A DNA stretch of 64,000 nt from Croceimicrobium sp965656185 (GTDB taxonomy: Bacteria > Bacteroidota > Bacteroidia > Flavobacteriales > Schleiferiaceae), in NCBI GenBank assembly GCA_965656185.1, contig CBFHJH010000007.1:80251-144250 (forward strand). The letters are read 5' to 3'. Below, piece by piece: positions 1 through 8,989 of this stretch. The notes below the pieces were generated by a model, which had not been told where the DNA came from, made no database searches, and worked only from the letters and a program-made list of their open reading frames with translations. Positions within the stretch are counted from its first letter, which is position 1, and each line of letters begins with the position of its first letter. The translations under genes and the position numbers were made by a program.

Positions 1-49
1 TTCCGCTTAGGAATTGCTTATAACTTTTAAGAAATAATTAAGTAGCTGT

Positions 50-3000
50 ATGAAAATCAGAAGCTTTTTAACATACTCGTTGGTTTTTGCGGTAGGAATT
101 ACCGGATTATATGCGAAGGAGAAACCAGCGAAGAACAACAACAAGAAGTCTGCATTAGAGGCTTTAGCTGAGGGTTGTGCCCCGGCTACTGCTCAGACAG
201 ACTTAAATATTAACAACGTAAGAGCACGTATCCTCGGTGGTGGCGACATGTGGTGGGACCTTAATGATGCCCAGTACGAGGTGCCAAAGGGTTCTAATAA
301 GCACTCCATGTTTGCTGGTGCACTTTGGCTTGGTGGTATCGATGATGCCGATCAGCTTAAGCTCGCCGCGATGACTTACCGTCAGGATGGAGTTGATTAC
401 TGGCCTGGTCCATTAGATGACAATGCTTCGATTACTGAGGGCGTTTGTCAGGATTATGACCGCCACTGGATGGTTTTCCGTTCTGAAGTAGAAACTCACC
501 GCGCTTGGATCGAATGTAAAGAAGATCCAACCTGTAATGCAGAGGAGCGTTTCCCTGGTTATTCAGGCAACATTCCTCAAAGTATTATGGAGTGGCCAGG
601 TAACGGTGTAGAATCTGAACTTCCTTACAAATTGGCGCCTTTCGTAGAGTCCGATACCAATGGTATTCCTGGATTGTATGAGCCCGAGTGGGATTACCCA
701 GGTTATGACTTCACCCGTGAAGCCGATTGTCAGGCGAAAGAAGTAGACTTGCTTTATGGTGATCAAACCATTTGGTGGGTTTATAACGATAAGGGTAATA
801 TTCACACCGAAACCAATGCAGCTGCCTTAGGTTTTGAAATTCGTGCGCAGGCCTTTGCCTTTACCGCGAATGATGAGGTGAATAATATGACCTTTAATAA
901 TTATCGAATCATCAACCGTTCTACTTTCCGCTTGCGCGACACTTATTTCGGTACTTGGTTCGACGCTGACCTCGGTAACCCATACGATGATATCATCGGT
1001 TCGGATATTGCTCGCGGTTTGGGATATGTTTATAATGGCGATAACGATGATGAAGGCGCCTTAGGTTATGGAGCCAATCCTCCTGCGGTTGGATTCGACT
1101 TTTTCCAAGGTCCTTTTGCAGACTACTTTAACGGCATCGACGACGATCGTGATGGTTGTGTTGATGGTATTCGTATCGATGGTGTTTGTCAGCCAGAAGA
1201 TCCAACGATCGGCCGTAATGAGCGTATCATTATGTCTGGTTTCATGTATTACAACAACCGTTCGAATTTTGGTGGCCCTCCCGGAACTACCGACCCGAAC
1301 AATGCTCAAGAATTTTACAACCTATTACAGTCTATCTGGAAAGATGGTCGCCCATTGGTGATCGAGACTCCATCTGGACGTGGTAATACCGGTAATGGTG
1401 ATGGTTACTCATTAGATCCTTCTTTGGTACAAACTCGTTTTGCCTATCCAGGTAATACTATTGATACTACCGGTGCCTACGAGCCACTTGCACCAATTAA
1501 TTGGTATGAGTCTCCCAATAACCAGGCAGATAAGCGTGGTTTGCACTGTGCGGGACCTTTCTCATTGGCTCCCGGTGCATTGAACTTCATTACTACTGGT
1601 TCGGTTTGGGCCCGTAATAATGCTTCTCAAGACCTTTTTGCTTCTGTTAATGATGTGATCATTGCAGACGACAAGGCCCAGCAGTTATTCGATAACTGTT
1701 TCCAAGTATTGGATGGTCCACGTGCTCCAGATGTAGATATCGTGGAACTAGATCGCGAGTTGATCATCAACCTTGAAAACGCTTTTGATGAGCGTACCAT
1801 GGGCTATGTTCAGCGCGACCCACGTATTCCACCAGATCCAAACTGGACTCCTGCTCAGATAGACTCTGCAGACCAAGCCGGATATTTCTCCTACGTATTC
1901 GAAGGTTTCCAAATCTTCCAGGTGGCCAATGCCGACGTGGGTGTTGATGACCTATATGATGTTACTCAGTCTCGATTAATTGCTCAGTCTGACCTTAAGA
2001 ACGGGGTAGGACAATTGGTAAACTACTTTGAGTCACCAGACTTAGTTGGAAACCCACTAGAGCCTATGGATATGACCTTAGAGGCTAATGACGATGGTGT
2101 TTCTTTAAGTTACCGAGTATTCGAAGACGCTTTCGCTGAAGGTGATCGTCGTTTGGTAAATCACAAAGAATACTATTTCTACGTAATTGCATACGCTTAC
2201 AATAACTACCGTACTTTCAATCCAGGTAATACCGGGGATAATGAGAATGCTCAGAAATCGCCATACTTAGCCGGTCGTTTGAATATTGGTAGAAACTCTA
2301 AGCCGATCTTGGGAATCCCAAGTAAAGTAGAGAGCCGCTTTAACGGTACCCAGCTAAACTCCGAATGGGGTGATCTTATCGAGGTAACTCGTATTAGCGG
2401 AAAAGGTAATGGTAACTCTTATCTAAGAGTGGCTGAAGAAACGGTAGAAGAGATCCTCACTAATGGTGGTTCTCAAGAAGTGAAATATGTTCCTGGCTTT
2501 AGCCCAGTGGATATTAAAGTAATTAACCCTTACCAAATTGGAGAAGGCACTTACCAATTGCGTTTCACAGATCTTACCAATACACGAACTTGGGAGCTAT
2601 TCAATGAAGATGGCCTCAAAGTAGCGGAAAGTGAAGAAGGTATCGATTACAGTGCCGAGCAAATCGTGATCGAAGAAGATACCCTTAGCGGTAATGCTAC
2701 CCCATTAGGATTCTCAATCAAAGTTGATGAAGCAATTGCTCCTGGCCTTGAAAGAGAAGGATCGGTAAATAATGGTGTAATTGGCGGTGAGATCATTTAC
2801 AGTGATCCTACCAAGCCATGGTTATCAGGAGTACCCGATTCAGATGCTGAGAATCCTACCAACTGGATCTTGGCTGGATCGAATAACATTTCGGATAATG
2901 ATAACCTTCCTTCTGTATACTACAATGACCATAGTGCGGGCGACAATAATGTAGACCCCTTAGGTCAGTTCGAAACTATCCTCGGCGGAACATGGGGACC

Positions 3001-4147
3001 TGTGGCCCTTGCTAGTAATGTGCCTTTAGCGGGTACGCCTGCTAATGAGCCACCAAGTCGTCAGAGTCCTGGATTCCCATTACGTGATGGAGGTAACTTC
3101 AACCGTATGTATCCTATCAGTCAGCTACCTAATATCGATGTGGTTATTTCCCCAGATCCTGATAAATGGTCTCGTGTACCGGTATTGGAATTAGGTAATT
3201 ATGCAGACGCCAACGAAGGTGGAGTACAAGCTTTCCGTTTACGCGGTGGTAATAGCTTGAATAAAACGGCCGATGGTACTTTGGTAGAAGATCCAAACTC
3301 TACCGGTTGGTCTTATTTCCCAGGTTATGCTTACAATACTGAAACAGGTAATCGCTTAAACATCGTAATCGCCGAAGATTCTTGGTTGAAATCTGAGAAT
3401 GGTGATGACATGAAGTGGAACCCTACAGCGAACTTTACGCAAAAATTAGGTAATATCGCTTTAGGTGGAATGCACGTAGTATATGTGCTAGCCGATTCAT
3501 CTACTTTCCGTGGTACGGTTAAAGATTTGACTTACCAAGGGGATGATATTAATGACTACCCAATCAAGGATGAGCTTGAGAACATGAACAGTGCCCTAAC
3601 CCGTACTGATGTTTGGGGCTCTATGACTTGGTGTACGATTGGAATGCTATCGAGCAACCAGTATGAATTTGATGATTACCGTGATATCCCATCAGAGGTA
3701 AAAGTGGAATTACGTGTTCAGAGTCCTTACGGACAAACCGCTACTAGCGAGAATGACGGTAACCCACTCTACGAATTCAGTCTGGATGGTTACAGAGCAA
3801 GCTTGAATAATTTACAAGTGGCTACTGATGCACTAGAAAACATTCGCGTTGTGCCTAACCCTTACTATGGTTCTTCGGGCTATGAGGACGGACAGCTTGA
3901 TAATATTGTGAAGATCACAAATCTTCCACCGCGTTGTGAGATCAATATCTTTATGCCTAACGGTACTTTGGTACGTACCATTAATAAGGATAATGCCTTG
4001 ACTTACACCGAGTGGGACTTGAAAAACGAGTTTAACGTACCGATTGCAAGTGGTATTTATCTAATTCACATCGATGCCGGGGCTGCAGGCCAGAAGGTAG
4101 TGAAGTGGATGGGTAGTCTACGTCCGGTTGACCTTAACGCATTCTAA
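50..4147 (+). CDS. Large secreted protein with T9SS-type C-terminal region
   Basis: This 1365-residue protein begins with a Sec signal peptide (about residues 1-22, ending LYA). The body is acidic and rich in Asn, Asp, Gly and Tyr, as is usual for extracellular Bacteroidota proteins. No enzymatic motif is recognisable. The last 100 residues form a beta-sandwich-like tail (VVPNPYYG, then a GTLVRTI strand, then ASGIYLIHI) resembling the FlgD-Ig or T9SS target domains that end many Bacteroidota surface proteins, although it does not end in the common basic KxxIxR strand. A PorV-like gene follows after 11 bases, which suggests the product is carried by T9SS and works with that barrel. The family looks like the conserved T9SS target proteins with a GGGDMWWD motif near the N-terminus. 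Specific function unknown. Confidence 0.85.
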   Translation: MKIRSFLTYSLVFAVGITGLYAKEKPAKNNNKKSALEALAEGCAPATAQTDLNINNVRARILGGGDMWWDLNDAQYEVPKGSNKHSMFAGALWLGGIDDADQLKLAAMTYRQDGVDYWPGPLDDNASITEGVCQDYDRHWMVFRSEVETHRAWIECKEDPTCNAEERFPGYSGNIPQSIMEWPGNGVESELPYKLAPFVESDTNGIPGLYEPEWDYPGYDFTREADCQAKEVDLLYGDQTIWWVYNDKGNIHTETNAAALGFEIRAQAFAFTANDEVNNMTFNNYRIINRSTFRLRDTYFGTWFDADLGNPYDDIIGSDIARGLGYVYNGDNDDEGALGYGANPPAVGFDFFQGPFADYFNGIDDDRDGCVDGIRIDGVCQPEDPTIGRNERIIMSGFMYYNNRSNFGGPPGTTDPNNAQEFYNLLQSIWKDGRPLVIETPSGRGNTGNGDGYSLDPSLVQTRFAYPGNTIDTTGAYEPLAPINWYESPNNQADKRGLHCAGPFSLAPGALNFITTGSVWARNNASQDLFASVNDVIIADDKAQQLFDNCFQVLDGPRAPDVDIVELDRELIINLENAFDERTMGYVQRDPRIPPDPNWTPAQIDSADQAGYFSYVFEGFQIFQVANADVGVDDLYDVTQSRLIAQSDLKNGVGQLVNYFESPDLVGNPLEPMDMTLEANDDGVSLSYRVFEDAFAEGDRRLVNHKEYYFYVIAYAYNNYRTFNPGNTGDNENAQKSPYLAGRLNIGRNSKPILGIPSKVESRFNGTQLNSEWGDLIEVTRISGKGNGNSYLRVAEETVEEILTNGGSQEVKYVPGFSPVDIKVINPYQIGEGTYQLRFTDLTNTRTWELFNEDGLKVAESEEGIDYSAEQIVIEEDTLSGNATPLGFSIKVDEAIAPGLEREGSVNNGVIGGEIIYSDPTKPWLSGVPDSDAENPTNWILAGSNNISDNDNLPSVYYNDHSAGDNNVDPLGQFETILGGTWGPVALASNVPLAGTPANEPPSRQSPGFPLRDGGNFNRMYPISQLPNIDVVISPDPDKWSRVPVLELGNYADANEGGVQAFRLRGGNSLNKTADGTLVEDPNSTGWSYFPGYAYNTETGNRLNIVIAEDSWLKSENGDDMKWNPTANFTQKLGNIALGGMHVVYVLADSSTFRGTVKDLTYQGDDINDYPIKDELENMNSALTRTDVWGSMTWCTIGMLSSNQYEFDDYRDIPSEVKVELRVQSPYGQTATSENDGNPLYEFSLDGYRASLNNLQVATDALENIRVVPNPYYGSSGYEDGQLDNIVKITNLPPRCEINIFMPNGTLVRTINKDNALTYTEWDLKNEFNVPIASGIYLIHIDAGAAGQKVVKWMGSLRPVDLNAF

Positions 4148-4158
4148 GAACGATTTAA

Positions 4159-5051
4159 GTGAAGAAATCCATGAGATATTTTCAGAAAATAGCCACTGCC
4201 TTTTGTATCCTAGGTTTAGTAAATAGCGTACAAGCTGGTAACCCTCAACGTGCCGGCCAGGCAGGAGCACCCGAATTGTTGATTAACCCATGGGCGCGTT
4301 CTGCGGGTTGGGGTGGAGTAAACGTAGCCAATGTTGGCGGGGTTGAATCATCCTTTATCAATATTGCCGGTATTTCCAGTACAGAAGGTACCTCAGTATC
4401 TTTTTCAAATACCCAATGGCTCGTAGGTGCAGGGATTGATATCAACGCCGCTGGTTTTAATCAGTCCGTTGGTGATAATGGTGTACTTGCCGCTAACTTT
4501 ATTTCTTTCGATTACGGTTCGTGGGAACGCACTACTGTAGAGAATCCAGATGGAGGAATCGGTAGTATTAGTCCTTCTACTGCGATCATTGGCTTAGGCT
4601 ACGCACAGAAGTTTACCGAGTCGATTCGTGGTGGGGTTAACATGAAGGTTTACACCACAAGTATGGTTGACCTTAATGTAACTGCTCTTAATGTTGATGC
4701 TGGTGTACAGTATGTAACTGGTTCTCGCGATCAAATGAAGTTTGGTATTACCTTGAAGAATATTGGCCCAGCGGCCGAGTACGACGGAGAAGGTCAATCC
4801 ATTACCCTAACCGTTCCTCAAGGTGGTTATGCTCAAGAATTCAATGAGCGNNNNNNNNNNNNNNNNNNNNNNNNNNNNNNNNNNNNNNNNNNNNNNNNNN
4901 NNNNNNNNNNNNNNNNNNNNNNNNNNNNNNNNNNNNNNNNNNNNNNNNNTTATCCAAGGACAATGACAACACCTTCCAACTCGATTATTCCTTCCGCTCT
5001 ACTGCTTTCTTCTCAGGAGTACATAGCATTGGAGTTTCAGTAATGCTCTAA
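4159..5051 (+). CDS. PorV/PorQ-like outer membrane protein, interrupted by assembly gap
   Basis: Before the gap there are about 230 residues with a signal peptide and then short alternating strands typical of the PorV/PorQ (FadL-like) barrel family. PorV shuttles T9SS cargo from the translocon to the attachment complex. The start is GTG at 4159, or ATG at 4171. Positions 4851-4949 are N. After the gap, the frame that continues the upstream reading gives unrelated sequence and stops at 5043. The frame starting at 4950 instead gives 33 residues of alternating polar and aromatic beta strand (FQLDYSF, then SIGVSVML) and a stop at 5049-5051, which is how an outer membrane barrel should end. So the 99 N do not preserve frame and the real gap length differs. 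Family assignment is good. Whether this is PorV itself or a paralogue cannot be told. Confidence 0.75.
4851..4949. other. Assembly gap (99 N)
   Basis: A run of 99 undetermined bases lies inside the PorV-like gene. The coding frame before the gap and the plausible barrel-ending frame after it differ, so the N count is a placeholder and not a measured distance. Confidence 0.99.
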
Positions 5052-5080
5052 TTTTTAGGGAGCACCGGAAGAATATTTAA

Positions 5081-5088
5081 TATCTTTG
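5081..5088 (+). promoter_or_regulatory. Probable -7 element upstream of greA
   Basis: TATCTTTG matches the Bacteroidota -7 consensus TAnnTTTG and lies 53 bases before the greA start. No clear -33 TTTG is seen. Transcription would start near 5094, just before a leader hairpin. Confidence 0.5.
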
Positions 5089-5096
5089 TAGCGTAG

Positions 5097-5119
5097 AAAA
5101 GGCCTCTTGGAGGTCTTTT
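5097..5119 (+). other. Stem-loop in the greA leader
   Basis: A 10-bp stem (5097-5106 with 5110-5119, one G-T pair) closes a three-base loop. It ends in TTTT. It lies after the putative promoter and before greA, so it could be a weak terminator of the PorV-like gene or a leader attenuator. Confidence 0.5.
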
Positions 5120-5141
5120 CTGCGTTTTAATATTTACAAGA

Positions 5142-5615
5142 ATGGGAGTAAGTTACTATACCAAAGAGGGCCTCGAAAAACTAAAGAAGGAGCTCGAGCA
5201 TATGAAAAGTGTGGAGCGTCCACGCATCTCACAGCAGATCGCCGAAGCGCGCGATAAGGGTGACCTTTCTGAGAACGCTGAGTACGATGCCGCTAAAGAG
5301 GCTCAGGGGCTATTGGAAATGAAGATCAGCAAATTAGAGGATACAATGTCTAATGCGCGTTTGATGGATAGTTCTAAGATCGACACTTCCAAAGTGATGG
5401 TCTTGGCTACCGTGAAGATCAAGAATGTGCAAAATGGCATGGAGATGAAGTACAAGCTGGTGAGTGAAAGCGAAGCTGACCTCAAGGCCGGTAAAATCTC
5501 CATTAGCAGTCCCATCGGAAAAGGCCTAACCGGCAAAAAGGTCGGTGAAACCGCGGAGATTCAAACTCCGGCTGGAAAGATGACCTTCGAGATCGTAGAT
5601 ATTAAGTTCGATTAA
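5142..5615 (+). CDS. greA: Transcription elongation factor GreA
   Basis: A 157-residue protein of the normal GreA length. It binds the secondary channel of RNA polymerase and stimulates cleavage of backtracked transcripts. The N-terminal coiled coil (about residues 1-75) carries the tip motif GDLSENAEY with the acidic residues D41 and E44, at the same positions as in Escherichia coli GreA. The C-terminal FKBP-like domain ends in the family pattern (SPIGKGLTGKKVGE, then EIVDIKFD). A HIT-family gene follows after 1 base, so the two are probably cotranscribed. Confidence 0.97.
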   Translation: MGVSYYTKEGLEKLKKELEHMKSVERPRISQQIAEARDKGDLSENAEYDAAKEAQGLLEMKISKLEDTMSNARLMDSSKIDTSKVMVLATVKIKNVQNGMEMKYKLVSESEADLKAGKISISSPIGKGLTGKKVGETAEIQTPAGKMTFEIVDIKFD

Positions 5616-5616
5616 G

Positions 5617-6012
5617 ATGGCGAGTATATTTACAAAGATCATCGCAGGGGAGATACCTTCATATAAAATTGGAGAAACCGACTCCTGCTATGCCTTTTTG
5701 GATATAAACCCATTACACGAAGGCCATACTTTAGTTGTTCCAAAGAAGGAAGTTGATTATCTATTCGATCTTCCCGAAGCGGAGTATCAGGCACTGATGT
5801 CTTTCTCCAAAAGAGTAGCGCATGCAGTAGGAAAAGCTATTCCTTGTAAAAGAGTAGGGGTGGCGGTAATTGGCTTGGAGGTACCTCATACCCACATACA
5901 CCTTATCCCGATCAACAATGTTAGTGATATCGACTTCTCACGGCCAAAACTGGAATTCACCGCAGAAGCTATGGAGGAATATGCTTCTAAGATTCGCTCT
6001 TACCTCGATTAG
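5617..6012 (+). CDS. HIT family nucleotide hydrolase/transferase
   Basis: A 131-residue histidine triad protein of the HinT/PKCI branch. These cytosolic enzymes hydrolyse purine nucleoside phosphoramidates or acyl-adenylates. The active-site triad HTHIH is at residues 91-95, preceded by a hydrophobic strand (VGVAVIGLEVP), and the N-terminus (IFTKIIAGEIPSYKI) is the standard HIT opening. The gene begins 1 base after greA and its end overlaps the convergent ruvC by 4 bases. The physiological substrate cannot be read from sequence. Confidence 0.93.
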   Translation: MASIFTKIIAGEIPSYKIGETDSCYAFLDINPLHEGHTLVVPKKEVDYLFDLPEAEYQALMSFSKRVAHAVGKAIPCKRVGVAVIGLEVPHTHIHLIPINNVSDIDFSRPKLEFTAEAMEEYASKIRSYLD

Positions 6013-6563
6013 GCCAAACGATCTGGGTTGTCTTTTAAAAACTTGTCCCAAGACTTAGCCTTAGCTGCCCCGGCCAGGGGATGGCTGTCTTGGTAATGAT
6101 GGCATAAAGCTGCGGCTAAGGCATCCGAGGCATCCAAGTAACGCGTTTCGATCTTATGACCGAAGCTACGTTCGAGCATAGCGTAAACTTGTTCTTTACT
6201 AGCACTCCCTCTACCGGTGATACTTTGTTTGATCTTTCGTGGAGAATATTCCTCAACCGGGATGTTTTTAAAAAGTGCGGCGGCCATGATCACACCTTGG
6301 GCTCGCCCTAACTTGAGCATACTCTGAACATTCTTTCCAAAAAAAGGAGCTTCCACCGCCATTTCATCGGGTAAATAATCCTCGATCACCGCAAGGGTGC
6401 TTTCGAAGATCTGCTTCAGACGTAAAATAGGAGAGTCACTTGGCTTGAATTTTACGCTGTCGAGGTGAATGAGCTTAAAGTTTTTCCCCTTCGTTTCGAT
6501 TAGGCCATAGCCCATTATTTGAGTACCAGGATCTATTCCGAGGATGATTTTTTCGTTCGCCAT
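6009..6563 (-). CDS. ruvC: Holliday junction resolvase RuvC
   Basis: A 184-residue endonuclease that cuts Holliday junctions symmetrically, working with RuvAB. The four catalytic acidic residues are in place: D11 in GIDPGT, E71 in AVEAPFFGKN, and D144 and D147 in YLDASDALA. Length is normal for the family plus a short C-terminal tail. The gene is monocistronic here, convergent with the HIT gene and divergent from the glycosyltransferase with about 29 bases between starts, so the two promoters must overlap. Confidence 0.97.
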   Translation of the reverse strand: MANEKIILGIDPGTQIMGYGLIETKGKNFKLIHLDSVKFKPSDSPILRLKQIFESTLAVIEDYLPDEMAVEAPFFGKNVQSMLKLGRAQGVIMAAALFKNIPVEEYSPRKIKQSITGRGSASKEQVYAMLERSFGHKIETRYLDASDALAAALCHHYQDSHPLAGAAKAKSWDKFLKDNPDRLA

Positions 6564-6592
6564 TGGACCAAATTTAATGCTTTACTTTGTTT

Positions 6593-7696
6593 ATGCTTAG
6601 TTCGCTTACTCCCTTATTATTGCTATCGCTGTATGCGCTTTTATGGCTATTTCTTCATGGCGGTCTTGAGCGATTGAAAAATAGAAAGTCAAGTAAACCA
6701 TTAGAGTCAAAATGGGAGAAGCTATGCCTTTTAATTCCCCATCGTGATGATGAGGCCTCTTTATTTCAATTACTGGCGACCTTAGCTGAGGATGAGAAGC
6801 TGGCCTCTTGCCCCATAGTCTTGATCGACGATCATTCTAGCCAGCCTCTAAAACCAAGGCTCGAGGCTTCAAAGCTAAACGAAAACCTTAGAATTGAACT
6901 TTACCAAAATCAGGGCGAGCCGGGTAAGAAAGGGGCTTTGGCATATGTACTACCTCAATTGACCTATCAGTATATCTTACAATTGGACGCGGATGTGCTT
7001 CCAGATACTAAGTTGTTCCAGGAACTTGACCGATCGTGGACGAAGGATACAGAGCTTCTAGTGGCCGGAGTCCGCATGCAGCCTACCAATAACCTTTGGT
7101 CTCAATTGGCTGCCTTAGACCACCTTTCTTTGCAGCTAAGCATGTTTGCTACTCTCGCCCAGAAGAAGCCTATTATGGCTAGCGGAGCCACCATGCTTTA
7201 CGCTAAAGAGGCTTATCTGCGCTATCAGGCCATTGGGTCAAATTGGCAAAGTGGAGAAGATACCTTTTTCCTACAGGCCCTTTCACGGCAAAAAATTGAT
7301 GCGATCGATTTCAATCCACGCGCTTTTAGTGTAACCGCGGCACCAAAAAACCTCAAGGCTTTGCTTAGGCAGCGATTGCGTTGGGGCGCCAAAACGAGAG
7401 CCTACCCTTCAAACTTTGCTCAAGCTTTAGCCCTGCTAGTAGCCTCACTAAACCTTTACGTGCTTTACTTTTACCTCTTCAGCCTAATCACTTGGTCTCT
7501 TTCTTTATATGGCCTCGCCTTACTGTCCCTCAAGTTTATAGGCGATTATTTACTCCTATTTAAATATGCCAGCCTTACGGCGGAAAGGAATTTACTGCGA
7601 GGGTATTTAGCCAAAGCGATGCTCTATCCTATTTATATAGCATTAGTGGTGCTAATGATACCATTCGCGCCAAAAAAGAAATGGTTGCGGGTTTAA
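6593..7696 (+). CDS. Family 2 glycosyltransferase, membrane-anchored
   Basis: About 367 residues. An N-terminal membrane helix is followed by a GT-A domain: a nucleotide-binding strand (LCLLIPHRDDE), a DxD-type metal site (LQLDADVLPD), an acceptor-site acid (SGEDTFF) and the QRLRW signature of processive-type GT2 enzymes. Two or three hydrophobic segments close the C-terminus. Such enzymes build cell-surface polysaccharides or glycolipids from nucleotide sugars. The ATG at 6593 is preferred over an in-frame TTG at 6587. The end overlaps the convergent MscS gene by 4 bases. No other sugar-biosynthesis genes are nearby, so the product is unknown. Confidence 0.88.
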   Translation: MLSSLTPLLLLSLYALLWLFLHGGLERLKNRKSSKPLESKWEKLCLLIPHRDDEASLFQLLATLAEDEKLASCPIVLIDDHSSQPLKPRLEASKLNENLRIELYQNQGEPGKKGALAYVLPQLTYQYILQLDADVLPDTKLFQELDRSWTKDTELLVAGVRMQPTNNLWSQLAALDHLSLQLSMFATLAQKKPIMASGATMLYAKEAYLRYQAIGSNWQSGEDTFFLQALSRQKIDAIDFNPRAFSVTAAPKNLKALLRQRLRWGAKTRAYPSNFAQALALLVASLNLYVLYFYLFSLITWSLSLYGLALLSLKFIGDYLLLFKYASLTAERNLLRGYLAKAMLYPIYIALVVLMIPFAPKKKWLRV

Positions 7697-8961
7697 GCCT
7701 GATTATTGATAATTCGGCTGAAATCGCCTCCACTTGGATTCTGGAACACTTTTAGGTCGAAATGATCTACTGCCGCAAGCAGATGATCCATTACATCGCT
7801 TTGAATGTTTTCATAATTGATCCAAGCAATATCATTACTGAAGCAATAGATCTCGAGCGGAATGCCATTTTCGCCAGGCTGCAATTGCCGTACCATTAAC
7901 ACTTCTTCCGAAGCGATCTTGGGATGCTGCCTCAGGTAACTTTCGATATAATGGCGGAATACGCCAATATTGGTCATGTGTCGCCCATTGATCAACACCG
8001 ACTTATCCACCTTGCGTTCTTGATTGGCCTTGTCGATCTCGTCCTGTCTTTGCTTTACGTATTGGGCAACCCGTTCAAATTTATTGAAGCGCTCGAATAG
8101 CTCAGGATCTACGAATTTTATCGAGTGTAGGTCGATGAAAATACTGCGTTTGATGCGCCGTACCCCTTGGTTGGTCATGCCACGCCAATTCACGAAGGAA
8201 TCACTGATAAAGGCATAGGTGGGTACGGTAGAAATGGTTTTGTCCCAATTACGGACCTTAACCGTCGTGAGGTTGATTTCGATTACATCACCATCGGCAC
8301 CGTACTTTGGCATGCTCACCCAATCTCCGATCCGAACCATATCGTTACCAGAGATCTGAATACTAGCAACTAGACCGAGAATGGTGTCTCTAAAGATCAA
8401 TAAGATTACTGCGGTGGCTGCACCAAAGGTGGTAAGAATGGTAGTAGCACTTTTATCCAATAAATTGGAAATAATGAAGACTCCACCGGCAATGTAAATT
8501 ACAATAAGACTTACCTGAACGTAACTACTCACAGGTTTGCCTTCAAAGCGCTTAGAATGTAAGCCAATGTATTCTAAAGCCTTCAGGAACTTGTGGCTAA
8601 CGTTGATAATATTGATGATCACATAAGTTACCACCAGCTTCCGTAAGATCTGCACCAAAACATCCGATTGCTCAAATAATTCCGGGATCGAGTAGTAGAC
8701 CACTATGGCGGGAAGCAAATGGGAAAGCGAACGAAATACGCGCTTCTCCAAAAGGATATCGTCGTAATTGTTTTTGCTACGCTTAACGTAACGACCTACA
8801 AGGCGTAGGATAATCTTGCGTGCAATGAAATCAACGATGAAACTCAGTAACAGTACTAAGCTAAGGTCGATTCCGAAAGTGAGGCGATCTACCCAAAGCT
8901 CATTTAAGCCTAAGTCGCTTAACCATTGATGTGCCCAATGATTGATCTGCAGTTTTTCCAA
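7693..8961 (-). CDS. Mechanosensitive ion channel, MscS family
   Basis: A 422-residue membrane channel of the larger YbdG/MscM-like branch. It has about five transmembrane segments in the first 210 residues, then the MscS beta domain (GNDMVRIGDWV, followed by DGDVIEINLTTVKVRNWD) and a cytoplasmic alpha/beta domain with a long insertion containing a charged helix (about residues 290-330). It should open on membrane tension during hypo-osmotic shock. The gene stands alone. Confidence 0.92.
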   Translation of the reverse strand: MEKLQINHWAHQWLSDLGLNELWVDRLTFGIDLSLVLLLSFIVDFIARKIILRLVGRYVKRSKNNYDDILLEKRVFRSLSHLLPAIVVYYSIPELFEQSDVLVQILRKLVVTYVIINIINVSHKFLKALEYIGLHSKRFEGKPVSSYVQVSLIVIYIAGGVFIISNLLDKSATTILTTFGAATAVILLIFRDTILGLVASIQISGNDMVRIGDWVSMPKYGADGDVIEINLTTVKVRNWDKTISTVPTYAFISDSFVNWRGMTNQGVRRIKRSIFIDLHSIKFVDPELFERFNKFERVAQYVKQRQDEIDKANQERKVDKSVLINGRHMTNIGVFRHYIESYLRQHPKIASEEVLMVRQLQPGENGIPLEIYCFSNDIAWINYENIQSDVMDHLLAAVDHFDLKVFQNPSGGDFSRIINNQA

Positions 8962-8989
8962 GCTTTCTACTTTTCAACAAAGCTACGAT

